Of a stretch of DNA of 64,000 nucleotides, positions 24,299-36,424 are shown in pieces. The number at the start of each line of letters is the position of its first letter. Positions within the stretch are counted from its first letter, which is position 1. This DNA is from Arabidopsis thaliana (taxonomy: Eukaryota; Streptophyta; Magnoliopsida; Brassicales; Brassicaceae). The position numbers and the translations under genes were made by a program. The notes beneath the pieces are model-generated. The model was not told the DNA's origin, ran no database searches, and saw only the letters and a program-made list of their open reading frames with translations. The stretch covers positions 14,881,001 through 14,945,000 of the forward strand of contig NC_003075.7 in the NCBI RefSeq assembly GCF_000001735.4, given 5' to 3'.

Positions 24299-26593
24299 TC
24301 ACCCGGTGGTTATGGAGAAGAGATTGAATTCACGTTCCAGTGTCCATAGAGACTCATTCTTGTTATTGATACTTAGCGTATACTCCTGGAAATATCCGTT
24401 ATAAGTGATCACCGATACCGTTGCTCTGAAAAGAACGTGAAAGGTAAAAGATTATCAAAACTTGTCATGTAACCATGGTTTCAAAATGAAGATATCCTAA
24501 AATCTTACCTAAGAGATGTAAAATGAGATGGAGATGATGTTCCTTCAAGTTTGTCTATCTTCCTAACCACGGCATAACTGTACACACAAGCAAGAGACAG
24601 ACAATAAACCTCTTGGGGAATATAACCTGATAGGTCATTAGCAGCGTCTAAAAGAATTAACTTTCACCTTCTAATCCCGGAAGAAACTGCGTTTTGAAGC
24701 ACATGATGATGAGCTGGATCTAGTGCATCACTCACACTGTCGGGAAGAACCGATCCAAGAAAGCTAGTAGACCTTTTGCTTCTGAAAAACTCTTACAAAT
24801 GTTAGGAATCACAGTATGTATAAGGGAAGTAAGAGTGTGATTCTTAATCCTAACCTTTGGTTTATGGCCAAACTTAAAGAGAAGGCATGAATGGAGCCTG
24901 AAGAACTAGTTGCAATTAATATATCTGGAAGCTGTGTCGATGGTCCAAAAGACAGTGAATATATAGTAGATGGGTATGTTCCTCTCCTGAAACTATATGA
25001 CTGCAAACAGAGGAAAGAAACGATTAAGAATCTGTAGAAAAACAAAATGGTGATGTATTAAAAGAGCAAACTATTCACCTTAGTTGCTTCTGAAACAAGA
25101 TGGACTCGGATCAAGGTTCCTTGCTCAGATCCTGTAGCAATGTACATTCCATTTGAAGACAGTGCAATCGCAGCCAATGGAGAACGATGTGCATCAATCT
25201 GTAATCGAGTTTAACAAACAGAGAGACAATACAATCAAGTTCATTAATAACTTAGTTTTCTATGCAAATTAGAAATTTAAACCAAAAATCAGGTGAAGCA
25301 TCTAGTAAACCTCACTATGAGACTGCAAATCCATGACGTTATACACCAAAACAGATCCTTTCGTCGTACTAGCTGGAACAGCTAAGTAGCAGCCTTCAAG
25401 AGATGGAGAGAATGCAGATAGACCTGAACGAAGATATACATTTACATGTCTGTTTACAATGAACTAATACGGTAAAAACTGACAAAGGGAACTTAATGAG
25501 ATACCTTTTGGATTTGGCACGGTGTCGATAGTATCAAGCATGACAAGAGTATTCAAGTCGTAAACGAATGTTTTCTCTAGCAGCACAACAACAAGTCTGA
25601 TAAGAAGCAATCACAGAACCATGAATTCACACTCTCAAAGACAAAACAAACAACAATCTGAAGTCATAAGTTCGGTAACAAACCTTTTCTTGTTCATACG
25701 AACAGCGAGTATAGAAGTTAAAAAATTCAATTCCCTAAGAGGTAAACCCGTTGTGGTCTTGAACAAACAAAGACGCCGTGGGGATAGAGAAGCCTATATA
25801 TATGAAATTTTCCTTAATCAAACAAAGATCAAATCTGATTATCGAATAATGTTTATCAAGCACAAACCTGTTCACCAGCTCCAACAATTGCAAGTAGATC
25901 TGAGCTATACAACATCTCAACAATAACAAAGGCTCCAGCAGCTAACAAAAAAACAAACAAAAGGGAAAAAAAAACTTCAATACACAGTTTTAAAGTAAAA
26001 ATTGAAGCTTGGAATAAGGATGATCTTATGCCAATTGCATTAGCTTTTTTTACCAGGTATCATCAATATTCAGACACTAACCAATCTAAAATTTACAACA
26101 TTAATAAGTGTTTAATGTCTGCAACTGCATTACAGGAAGTTGTCTTCAATATCAGATCATACTTAAGATTTCGATTCATCTAACCAAGTTTTCTATCAAA
26201 TCCATCAATTATAAACGCCCACGGATTCAATTTAAAGGATATAGACAACAAAAGTTGGATCTTTTGATTAAAACACAGAAACTGCAGAACCAAAACGAAC
26301 AGATAAAACTTGCCTCGTTCATAGCAGAGTCTGCCTGTAGTGGAATCGAATATTTTGAAGGAATCTTTCCAACTTATCGCAAAACCACTGCAATAATCGA
26401 ACAGCCATCAAACAACAATAAAAGGGCAGCTTCTGAGTTACGTTATCTGAGAAGAACTTTTCCTCGAAAATCTACTAAGAGAATCGAATTCGCTATCTTC
26501 AACGATTTTCAAATAAATAAGAAGAACTCACCTGTTATCTTGATTGAAAGAAACACAATAGATAGGAGAAGGAAGAGAGGACAGATTCGCCAT
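24299..26593 (-). CDS. ATG18B: autophagy-related PROPPIN ATG18b
   Basis: Eleven exons, leftward: 26532-26593, 26314-26387, 25868-25941, 25684-25793, 25505-25596, 25311-25423, 25079-25198, 24855-25000, 24668-24781, 24509-24577, 24299-24425. They give 366 residues. The protein is a WD40 beta-propeller that binds phosphoinositides through the FRRG motif, here F219-G222 in SYSFRRG, and supports autophagosome formation. Intron 2 (25942-26313) has the donor GCAAGT instead of GT. Using it restores the first propeller blade (GFAISWKDSFKIFD), whereas the nearby GT shifts the frame to a stop. A shorter model starting at M55 would give 312 residues, the size I remember for the database entry At4g30510. 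The reading of the longer protein is my inference from frame and homology. Confidence 0.88.
25942..26313 (-). other. non-canonical GC-AG intron in ATG18B
   Basis: Read leftward the intron begins GCAAGT right after the codon CGA plus one base, and ends TTAG before CTGCTGG. The +3 to +6 bases fit the strict consensus expected of GC donors. The split codon becomes GCT (Ala) and the frame continues into the second blade of the propeller. Confidence 0.8.
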
Positions 26594-27192
26594 GTCTCCC
26601 AAATTGTTTAAGCAGCTGTCTTAATGTTTTCTGCTTTTTATATATGTTCTGTTTTTCGTCTTCTTCTTCTCAAAACGCTGTCGTTTCTTCTCTTCTGTTA
26701 CTTTTCAGAACGACGACGTTTTCGATTGAGTGGGATAAGCTTTGTTTGGTTTGTGATGAGAACTGAAAATGACACATGAGAGTCAAAGTTGGACAAAAGT
26801 CGCAACACATTAAGCTTAAAGGACCACAAACACAAAGCAGCAGCTTATGATAACTACAAAAGATAAATTCTCAGGAATTGTTTGATACGATTTTGAGTAT
26901 GTGTGAGAGAGAGCAAATCAGATTCTGGTCAAAAGAAAAGACTCAAACAAATCAGTCTCATAGTTTCTTCCTTTGTCATCATCATAATGTTAAAGGAAGC
27001 AAAATAATCATAGAAACTCACAATTAAAAGTTAATATATACATCATCAACATAACGAACACATAATCTCAAACTGTAGAGATATTTTTCATCAATTTTCA
27101 CCACCATATACATGTCTATATTATAAAAGTGTAGAGCTTTTTTCATTGGATTGTTTGATCCATCGTAAAAATGATATCTTTCTTTCATTGTG
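26594..27192. other. ATG18B promoter and SARK 3' region
   Basis: The left 150 bp upstream of ATG18B contains two CGTTT-type palindrome-like motifs (AAAACGCTGTCGTTT near 26673 and AACGACGACGTTTTCG near 26709). The remainder up to the SARK stop codon is AT-rich and must contain its 3' UTR. No further gene is visible. Confidence 0.5.
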
Positions 27193-30040
27193 TTATCTTG
27201 GACCGGATAGTTCCATGGCAAAGGAATCTAAAGGCTGATGATCATCGTCATCATCGAAAGCCGAAGATCCAAACATTTGATAAGTTGGATCATTGCAATG
27301 TGCGTCAAGCCTTGAGACAGAAGTAGTAGACAGAGAAGAGATTGTCTTGAAAGAGATATTGGCATGGTAGAAATGTGAATGGTTATGCGAAGCAGCCCAT
27401 CTCTCGGCTAATCCATCGCCTTCAAGCATCAAAACAACTTCAGACATTTTAGGACGATGAGCTGGCAGATATTGTGTGCATAGCAAAGCCACTTGCAACA
27501 TCTCTCCAACTTCAATCTTATCGTAGTTAGTTCCGAGTTCTCGATCCAATAGTTCCTCTACTTTCATCTCTTCATGTAATTTCCTCACCTAAACCAATGT
27601 TACAACAGCATCCGGAGAAAATGTTAATTTGGTTGATCTTATGAAGTAATCAAGAAAGTGTACTTCTGAGTGTCATTTCTTACCCATTCAAGCATAGCTC
27701 CTTTCTGGCTAACGGTTTTACCAAACTCAAGAGCTCTCAGTCCGGTTATGAGCTCGAGCAATAGTATACCGAACCCAAACACATCGGTTTTCTCAGAAGA
27801 CTGACCAGTGGAGAGATATTCAGGTGCAATGTGGCCAACCGTACCACGGACCGCAGTTGTGACATGAGAATCCGCATGGTTAAGGAGCTTTGCGAGTCCA
27901 AAGTCACCAACAACAGCTTCAAAGCACTCGTCTAAGAGAATATTAGCTGCCTTTACATCTCTATGAATGATCTTGGGATCACATTGCTCATGTAGATACA
28001 ACAAACCTCTCGCTGCACCAATTGCTATCCTCTTCCTCATGTTCCAGTCCAATGCCGGTTTAGCTACAACAGTTAAACAAAATTGGTTAAAACTCATCGA
28101 AAATGAGATTTGGACTGATGGTTCAAGACATTATACTAACATTTAAGCTTAGAGGCGACGCTTCCATTAGGCATGTAAGGGTAAACAAGAAGCCTTTCAC
28201 CAGAAGTTGCGCAATAACCAATTAACCGAAGCAGATTCTTATGAACAGCTAAGCTAATCATCTCTAGCTCCATACGAAACTGTGAATCCCCTGAGGTTCC
28301 ATTAATATCCTTCAACCGTTTCACTGCCACCATTGTCCCATCTCCAAGCTTGCCTCTGTACACATTACCGAATCCACCAGCGCCGAGAATGTTCTTGGAA
28401 CTGAAACCATCTGTATAAACATGGAGTTCTCTGAATGTGAAGCTTCTTAGATTCCCAAGTCCTTGAAGCCCTTCCTCTTGTTTATCTGCTAAAAGCAAAA
28501 CTAAAAACTCAACATCTTCCTGAATCAAAGTTATATAAGCAACAAGCTCAAATCGACGAACCGTTTAAGTTAAGGATCAGTAGCCTTCTTTGTTTCTTTC
28601 GGTACCAACAAAAGGACCCGAGAGCAAGGACTAGTATAACAACAGAGCCAAGGCTTACACTAAGAGCTATTGCCAATCTATTAGACCTGCGTCCTACACA
28701 CACACTCAAGTATTGATTAATGAAAGGATCATTACAATGATGAAAACACTGCAAGAACGAGACTTTTACCTGATGAAGAGCTCAAAGAAACAGAAAGTGG
28801 ACTTGCATTGATTGATCCAGAACAAATCTCAGGTGGGTTGCTTCTACAAATCAAAGGATTACCAGCAACGCTACAAATTCAAAAGGAAAGCAGAAGCAAG
28901 ACTTAGTCTTGACTTCAACTACAAGAATTTGTGAAATCACTTCAAATTTTGAAACTTAAGGTTTATTATACTTGAAAGTCCTTGCTGGGAATTTAGGAAC
29001 AGGGCCACTGAGATTGTTGTAAGACAAGTCCCTGAGTTTCAAAAGAATTTAAATTTCAGACAAAAAAAAACAAAACACTTCAGTAGGTGAAAGGACAAAT
29101 CTGTATACACTCACAAGAAGGAGAGGTGAGGAATTTGGGACAAAGAAGCAGGGAAGGGCCCAGACAAAGAGTTGTTGTTGAGTCTCCTATTGGAAATTCA
29201 ATTCGTACGAGGTTATTAAGATGATTAATGAACCGATGAAAACAAATCATCATTACATTGTAAACAAGATTGAAGAACAGAGGAGAGAAGCAAAGCTAAG
29301 CTCACAGATATTGAAGGCTGCTTAGCTGGTCGATGGAAACAGGGATGTCACCGGAGAATCGGTTGTTGGAAAGATCCAAGGTTTGTAATTTGGGTAGAAA
29401 ACCGAGCTCCGGTGGAATTTTGCCGGAGATGTTGTTATTTTGCAATGACCTTCAAACAAAGCAAAAAAATTGGAATTGAGAAACAAGCAAAAAAGACAAA
29501 CTTTATATTATAGAAAACAAGATCCGAGGATGTCGTAATCTTACACTTGTCGGAGATTTGTGAGATTTCCGATAGACTCAGATAAACCTCCCGAGAGAGA
29601 CTGGCTCGGCGCTCCTCTACCATTGAGAGATAGAGAGAGAAATTGTCGCCATTAATGAACTCTAAAAGCAGAAAACAAACTCGGAAGAAAAGAAAGCTCA
29701 CAGTCCAATGACGAGGTTGTCGGGAGAGCAAGTGATCATAGCCCAGCTACAAGGATCAACTGAAAACTCGTCCCAATTGTTCAAAGCTCCATGAGGATCA
29801 TGCAAATTGTTCCTTATACTTATCAACGCCTCAACTGTAAAAAAAAAAAAAAACGGATTTTTGTTATAGAGTTGAGAAAAAAGATCCAATTTTTAAACTA
29901 AAGTAACAATAAAAGAAGCAAATTTTACCTTCAGGGTTTCTGGGCTCAGAAGATAGAGTGAGAGTAGAGAAACAGAGGAACAAGAACGAGTAAAGGAGAT
30001 GAATTTGAATCTTCATGGTCTTCTTTGTTACTACTACCAT
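27193..30040 (-). CDS. SARK: LRR receptor-like kinase SARK (LRR-II type)
   Basis: Eleven exons, leftward: 29929-30040, 29702-29834, 29545-29616, 29306-29449, 29115-29186, 28972-29031, 28770-28870, 28562-28693, 28141-28488, 27684-28063, 27193-27588. They give 649 residues. In order: signal peptide (about 1-30), LRR N-cap with a Cys pair around DPCSW...ITC, about five LRRs (100-195), a juxtamembrane Ser-rich stretch, one transmembrane helix at 238-262, then the kinase. Kinase marks are GAGGFG from 311, K332 in VAVK, HRDVK at 425-429 and DFG at 445-447, so it looks active and of the RD class. The exon pattern (one LRR per 72- or 144-nt exon) is that of the SERK/NIK subfamily. I recognise it as At4g30520, linked to leaf senescence. 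Paralogues such as the chromosome 2 copy are close alternatives. Confidence 0.93.
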
Positions 30041-30688
30041 GGAAGATTTTAGTTACGAGAGGTTAACAATAATTTTGAAGAGAAGAGAGACAGCATTACT
30101 TTATTTTTTTTCGGGGTAGTGACCACAAACACACATAGAAAAAGAAGAGAAAGCAAAAGCAAACAAAGCAAAAAGAAGAAGAAGGAGAAGAGATCTCTGC
30201 TTTTTTATTTTGAAAACAAGAAAGAAAGAAATCTCGGGTTTAGTAAACAAGTCTTTACGTTCGTCTTCTTCTCAAACAAACAGTCTCTCTCAGAGGAGAT
30301 GAGTTTGTTGCTGAGAAAAGGTTTAAGCCGAAAAACGTTTAAATGAGAGGGAGAGAGAGGCAAGAGAGTGACATTTGTAGAGAGTGAATCAGGGGATGCT
30401 GATACGGACTGTCGGACCCGGGATGGTGGATGCTGGTCTACTCCAGTCTCTCTCTCACTCTTTTTCTTTGTCTTTTTTGTTCTTCTTAATGCCAATTTTT
30501 TTGTATATTTGGAACCATATATGTTTTTCTAATTTAGTCTTAATAAGTCCGATTAATAGATATAAAACTAAATTAGACTAAATTACATATAAATTTTAAA
30601 ACTAAATTAGACTAAGTTTTAAAACAGTACAAAAAATTTAATAGATGTAAAACGCAAAAAAAAAAAAAGCGGTATATAATTACGATAC
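30041..30688. promoter_or_regulatory. SARK upstream region
   Basis: The segment up to about 30370 is purine-rich on the plus strand (CT-rich on the SARK strand), with GA runs near 30350, as in many plant 5' leaders. I see no TATA box at a sensible distance. The section from 30500 to 30688 is AT-rich with repeated AACTAAATTAGACTAA units. Confidence 0.4.
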
Positions 30689-30691
30689 TTA

Positions 30692-31635
30692 GGGCCTGTT
30701 TGTTTCTTCATCCAGATGGATTATTTAGATGGAGATGAAAAATGATGTTTGCTTTTGACAATTTAAGAGACCATTTGGATGAATCAGTTGGATGATCCAT
30801 CTCAATGATTTTTAAAAATTAAGCAAAATTATGAAACTCATTTGGATAGACTTGATAGGACCATTTGAATGGAGATGGTTTACTCAAAAACAACAAATGA
30901 CAAATATACCCTCTTTTAATAATGTTAATTTTCTATAACTTTCTAATTTAATATAAAAATTTTAATTACATATTAAACCAAAAAAACATTCTAAGAATCA
31001 TGAAATCGCGGACTATTATTTTACGTCAAAATTGTAAATTCATTTTCTCCGCAAAAACCATAAAATCATTTTTCTCGCCAAAACGTTAAATTCATACTTT
31101 CCCGCCAAAACCGCAAAATTTTGTTTTCCCGCGAAAACCGTAAAATTATTTTTTCCGCCAAAACCGCAAAATCATGTTTTCCCGCCAAAACCGTAAAATC
31201 ATGTTTTCCCGCCAAAACCGTAAAATTATTTTTCCCGTCAAAACCGCAAAATCATGTTTTTCCGTCAAAACCGTAAAATCATGTTTTCCCGCCAAAACCG
31301 CAAAATTATGTTTTCCCGCTAAAACTGCAAAATTTTGTTTTCCCGCTAAAACCGCAAAATTTTGTTTTCCCGCCAAAACCGTAGAATCATTTTTCCCGCC
31401 AAAACCGTAAAATACTTTCATTTGTCAAAGTGAAAGCATGAGTATTTTAGTTATTTTTATCTAAATGAAAATGTGGATGAATTACAAAATAATCAAATAA
31501 AAAAATATTCATTTAAATGCATCATTTAGAAAAAATATCAAATAATCAAACAAACATATTCAAATAAACCATTCAAATGAATCATGTAAATGGATCATTA
31601 GAATGCAAATGCTAACTGATCAAACAAACAGGGCC
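30692..31635. mobile_element. non-autonomous Harbinger-like element (944 bp)
   Basis: The ends are GGGCCTGTTTGTTT on the left and AAACAAACAGGGCC on the right, inverted and differing at one base. TTA lies directly outside both ends (30689-30691 and 31636-31638), as expected for the 3-bp target duplication of the PIF/Harbinger superfamily. Subterminal regions share inverted blocks of CCATTTGGATG/CATTTAAATG type. No transposase is encoded; the centre is a tandem repeat. A hAT origin was considered because of the GC-rich ends, but no 8-bp duplication is visible. Family assignment is inferred from ends and duplication only. Confidence 0.7.
31036..31413. repeat. 26-27 bp tandem array with E2F-type motifs
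   Basis: About 14 imperfect copies of a unit of the form CCCGCCAAAACCGTAAAATC plus ATGTTTT. Because most units are 27 bp, both strands stay open and give repetitive translations that are not genes. Exact TTTCCCGCC occurs at 31098, 31178, 31205, 31285, 31366 and 31392. The core TTTCCCGC also occurs at 31125, 31312 and 31339. Confidence 0.9.
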
Positions 31636-31638
31636 TTA

Positions 31639-34600
31639 GTTAACAACTAAACCCAATATTTTTTGGTAATTTTTACCGGCATGATAGATCTATTATTTCT
31701 ATTAAAATGGATTGGTTAAACGGTAAGCTAAACTATGATAAGAGCAAATGGTACAGAAGGGGTAAAAAAAAATTTACATAGAAGTTATATATAAAGATTT
31801 TTAAAAAGAAACATCTGCATATTGTACATGGACGATGAATTGACCAAAATCGACTTGGGTTTACATTCAATAATTTTCTAATTTTATTATGTGTAAAAAA
31901 ATAATTTATATTTTATAAAACAAATTGGAGAACATTGATGTAATGTAGTAGGACTACCAGTGACAGGCTAGAGGACTGATGCACTCTAAAATAGCTTCAT
32001 CCTCTTTCCTCTTTTGTCTTCTTCTCTAAAGAAATCCATCTTAATGAAAACAGTATTTCACCATAAGATGAAATTTGATATTTGATATCTCCCTACCTAA
32101 ATTTGAACTTTAATGATAATGATATTTAATGATTCGCATATAAAGAAATTATTGTATAAATATGTCAAAACGAAACAACATGAGATAGTGATACGAAGAG
32201 AAACTTGCAACAAGTAACAAATGCCTGAAATAGGTGAATCCACACACTTGCCCTGATGAGGTTGTGTTGTTACATTATTTATGATAAGTCCCTATACTTT
32301 TGATTTCTTTCCTTTTTCGCCTTTCTAATTTCTTTGTCATTATTTTGGCCCACCTCCTCCTACTTTCGTATTAATTTAATTGAAGGGTCTAATAATTACA
32401 TCTTTGTCTTTTTATCTTATTTTATTACTTTTCTATCTTTTTCCCTTTCAATCACATCTTACTTTACTGCAAGAACATTCATGACCCCCACGTTTCGAAT
32501 GTATGTTTTTTGATAAAGTTTTCGGTAAATATGCTAGAAAATGAATTTAAGTTTTTGTTAAAATGTACTTACTAATAAATAATCAATCATGCATTGCCCA
32601 TTTGCATCGTGCGTAACGGTGCACTCAAACTCGTAGTCAATAAGGAAAAGAAAAAGGTCTTGACTACAAAAAACAAGTGTTATTGGAAATTTTGTATGGC
32701 TTTTTATAAAGAAAATGAATCTTGTGTTCACCGAAAATGTTAGTGAATGACAACATTAAAATGTCACAAACCATAAAGAAGTACGGAGTTGAAAGTGGCA
32801 AAAAATGCCGAATTAGGTTGAGCAAGATGAGGTAAGCATCGAGATGCTTTGTAACCAATTACCTTGTTTTTTTATGTCACATTATATCAATGATCCATTT
32901 ACATCATGCATGCATCTGTGTACTTTGTTTCACATATATATTACATAAATGCCCTAATTAACTTTCATAATATGTTATTCGCACACATGGTTTGATAAAA
33001 CTTATGACAAAATCGTTTTTATTCACGGTCTATATATAAATGAAATCCTATTCTTACGGGAGAAAAATGTTGCATATTTCCCAAATAATTTAACATGACA
33101 GTTAGATTTATCGTGTGGCTATAACAATCCAACCGAATTTGTAAGACTTAAATTTTTTGATCTTCCACTAAAGTGGAGAAGATTGGATGATGGGACAAAT
33201 CTCGCTGCAGATCAATAGTATAATGCGTTATTGGCATCTGTTCCAATATTCTTACAAAATTGAAGTATCATGTAAAGCATACGGAAAAAGGAGGAAATAA
33301 TTAATGTTCATGAAAGGATTACAAAAGTAGAATCATCTTCCCAATAATTTGCACCACATACAAAGTTTGGATATTTTCCTCTCTAATTCTCTTAGTAAGG
33401 TTTTGTTTCATCTTACTGTTCCCAGGACCATATTCTGGATATGCACAAATTGCACCAATTATATATGCTATTCTCTTGAAGTCCTTTTGTTAATATTGTT
33501 TTTTGGTATCAGGGCCAAGTTTGTGTGACTAGCTCAATGTGTAGCAGAACATTATTGTTGTGCATCCTAGGCCCTAGCAATGGAGAATGAGTCATCAATC
33601 ATATATTTAATTAGTGGAAGTTGAAGTACTTGATTTTAGCTTTTACTAAATATTGTGATAATTAATTGAATTTTACCAACTATGTGTGATTAACTGTTTC
33701 CAAATTCTTCATTTTGCCGTCTTATTTTTTTATCAACCGTACCATCTTCCCAATCTTGTGAATATCAGTATGAGCATCATCACAGCATGGGTTTTACGTG
33801 AGAAGTTAGTGAATTTACGTAAAAATGAAAACTTTTGTTTTGGTTTTTTAAATTTACGTAAAAAATGTAAATATATACTATAATATATTATTTTTGTTGG
33901 TCAAGATATAGTATAATATATTTAAACTGAAAAAAGGAGTAGAAAAGTTGAAGTTAAAGTAAAGGAAAAAAGAGAGAGAAAGGGGAAGGAAATCTTCGTC
34001 GGAGTGCGTTTATTCTCCTGCGATTTCCCATTGCTCATATGGTCGACCTGATTCTTCCACGTTCTATAATCTTTCTACTTCTTTAGGAGTATATTATACT
34101 CATAGACTTAAGCAACTGAGCATTGATACAAGAAAACTACATACTTAAGTAAGCATGTGTCAGGAATAAATTGAACTGACTGCTTTAGTGGGTTAGTAGT
34201 TACTAGTTACAATCTTTTTTCTTAATATAAAGATGAAAAGGACAAATGGAGTACATACCTAGGATTTGAACTTGTGTATATTTTATAGATTTTGTACCAA
34301 AAGGTAATTTTAGATTTTACTTCACTTCATATTTTTCCTACCTTAAAAATCCTGAAAAGAAAATTCATACTGAAGACATTATTGAACACAATTATAATAA
34401 TTTTGTTAACTAATAGTCTAATACCAAAAAAGAAATGACATAAAGGACACAAGAAACAAATAACAGAGAATTTGAAACCAAAATGAATATAAGTGTAGAA
34501 CAAAAAAGGGAAATAAACTATTATTTCAAAATAAGGGTGATCCAGTAAAGTGTAGACCAATCCCGGACCTAAATTCCAATCTTTTTTTTTTTTTACAGCA

Positions 34601-36310
34601 AATTCCAATCATTTCAAATTGTCTAAAAATTTGTATGTAAAAACCACTTTAAAATCATTAACAAAATGGACCATTTGACAAAATAATGGACATAATGCAT
34701 TGTTAAAACTAAAACCTAATCGGATGAGGAAGAGGGGCTCATGGGATAACAGGCCCAAAATCTGAGCCCAATCAACAACATCGTTTGAGAAAAATCTTTG
34801 TTCTATCCCATGAGCTCAATTTCTTCGTGTATCCTAATCCCTAAATCCTTAACCACCACAATGAAACAAAACATATGGTATTGATATTTTAATATGAAAT
34901 CAATTTTCTGTGTTGTTATCGATTCATTAGTGCTTTCACATAAATATCCAGGTGTTGAATTGGTCCAAACCAATGCAAGTGACAAAGAACATTATATCTA
35001 CCAACAACGAGGTTTCTTGTTCATAGTTCATACTAATCGTACATGTGTTTCTTTATCAACAACATTCGCTTACATCGCAAGAGATCTAAGTAACGGTATA
35101 TGTACATTATTATCTACCTCGCTATATAGCTTTTGTTCGTGGGAAATTTCAATATATATGACATCTGTTTAACTAGTAAATGGTTGATACACGAAGACCC
35201 ATGTGAAAATGACATTTTTTGTTTTGGGCTTCGAGAACACAAGAAACCCCACAAGGGGAGAGGGAATTCAAGATACTTCACTTTTCCCAAGAATATTGTA
35301 GCAAAAACCTAAAATACTAATTGTAGTTAAATATTTTTAAACGATACTACAAAATAAATTAGCAAGAAAATTCACATATAGCATCATGGTTAGGCTTACA
35401 TTGATTTTGAGCTTGCTGCCAGAACAGTCATTTTTCTTGCATTGTACACTCTACCTCACTTTCTCTCTTCTAAATCTTTTTATTTTTGCTCACTTTAATT
35501 GCATCATTTAAACGTTTTTTAATCAAGCATGTACTGATTAGCAATAATCGACTAATGTACGTAGTGACTGAGAATAACCGTGAATAGTTTAACATATTGG
35601 TACATTTCCCTAATTTATTACAAAAACATAAAAAAAATCAAGCTATCCGATTTGGTGAAAGGCACATTTCCCGAGAGAAATAGAAATGTAGAACCAATGC
35701 ATCTCTGTCTTTTATTTCCTATGTTGTGGTCGTCAACAAAACACATCAAGTTTTTTTTTTTTGGGTCGACATCAGTAATTATTAACACATCAAGTTATAA
35801 ATAAAATTAATTAGACAGACATGCAATATCATTATCACATGTATGATCACAATTATGAATAAAAATATACATATAGTCATAATTCCTTCGAAAGTGACAA
35901 ATTGGGAAATCAGAAGATTTATAGACAAAAATAAAAAATTTACTTTAAATTAAAATAACTATCCTGCATTTTCCAGCCAAATTCTTGCATAATTGATGGA
36001 AAGTAAATATGAAAAAGCTCACAGTTTAAGTAGTTAATAAATTTTGTTTTCAGCAAGATGTAAAACAAGTTATATAACTAAATACATGAAGTAAGAAATC
36101 ATACCTCTAAATTAAAATTAAAGAGAAGAAAACAAAGAAAGTGATTTAATAATGTGACAAGGAGATTGAGCCTTTCCGCCAATATCACTACTTCCCAAAC
36201 CGTCACACTATTTTTTGTTTAATGAGATTATTACATTAAAGACATAGAAATGAATCTGATCAACGACATTGAAGAGTTATGAAACTATTTTTTCTTCTTC
36301 TCTAAAGAAA
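31639..36310. other. long intergenic spacer, right of the transposon
   Basis: Mostly AT-rich, without a supported gene. Two parts stand out. A block at 34720-34860 has promoter-like motifs (GGCCCA, GAGCCCAA) inside a perfect 12-bp inverted repeat (34737-34748 and 34804-34815), followed by an interrupted open frame to 35172. A denser patch lies at 33970-34080. Other open frames (32664-32858, 33686-33883, 34327-34608) show only AT bias. Confidence 0.45.
34861..35172 (+). pseudogene. interrupted open frame, possible decayed gene
   Basis: An ATG at 34861 opens a frame with one stop codon after seven residues. The same frame then runs from a second ATG at 34894 for 92 codons. The region is less AT-rich than its surroundings and sits directly behind site II-like motifs. 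I do not recognise the product. It could be a relic, an unannotated short gene starting at 34894, or chance. Confidence 0.2.
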
Positions 36311-36424
36311 ATGCTCTTCTTGAAACCCACTACCATTGTTGCAGTAATGCTGATCAATACCCTCCATTCTTTTCTTCTACCAAACAAAAATCAAGGGAAG
36401 GAAGTAAAAAACAAAATCAGATAA
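36311..36424 (+). CDS. candidate small secreted peptide (37 aa)
   Basis: An ATG preceded by AAAGAAA opens a 37-residue frame. Residues 1 to about 21 look like a signal peptide (MLFLKPTTIVAVMLINTLHS), followed by a basic tail ending KEVKNKIR. It is too short for usual ORF cut-offs and resembles no known peptide hormone family I can name. Evidence is only the frame, the hydrophobic N-terminus and the start context, so it remains a candidate. Confidence 0.25.
   Translation: MLFLKPTTIVAVMLINTLHSFLLPNKNQGKEVKNKIR

Noticed and set aside
26108..26611. 167-codon plus-strand frame
   Set aside because: Antisense to the 5' exons and introns of ATG18B, where a coherent propeller reading exists; no recognisable product.
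31146..31421. Open frames of 91 and 78 codons on opposite strands
   Set aside because: Both are translations of the 26-27 bp tandem array; periodic sequence keeps frames open without coding.
30689..31638. hAT superfamily assignment for the transposon
   Set aside because: No 8-bp target duplication flanks the element; TTA on both sides fits Harbinger better.
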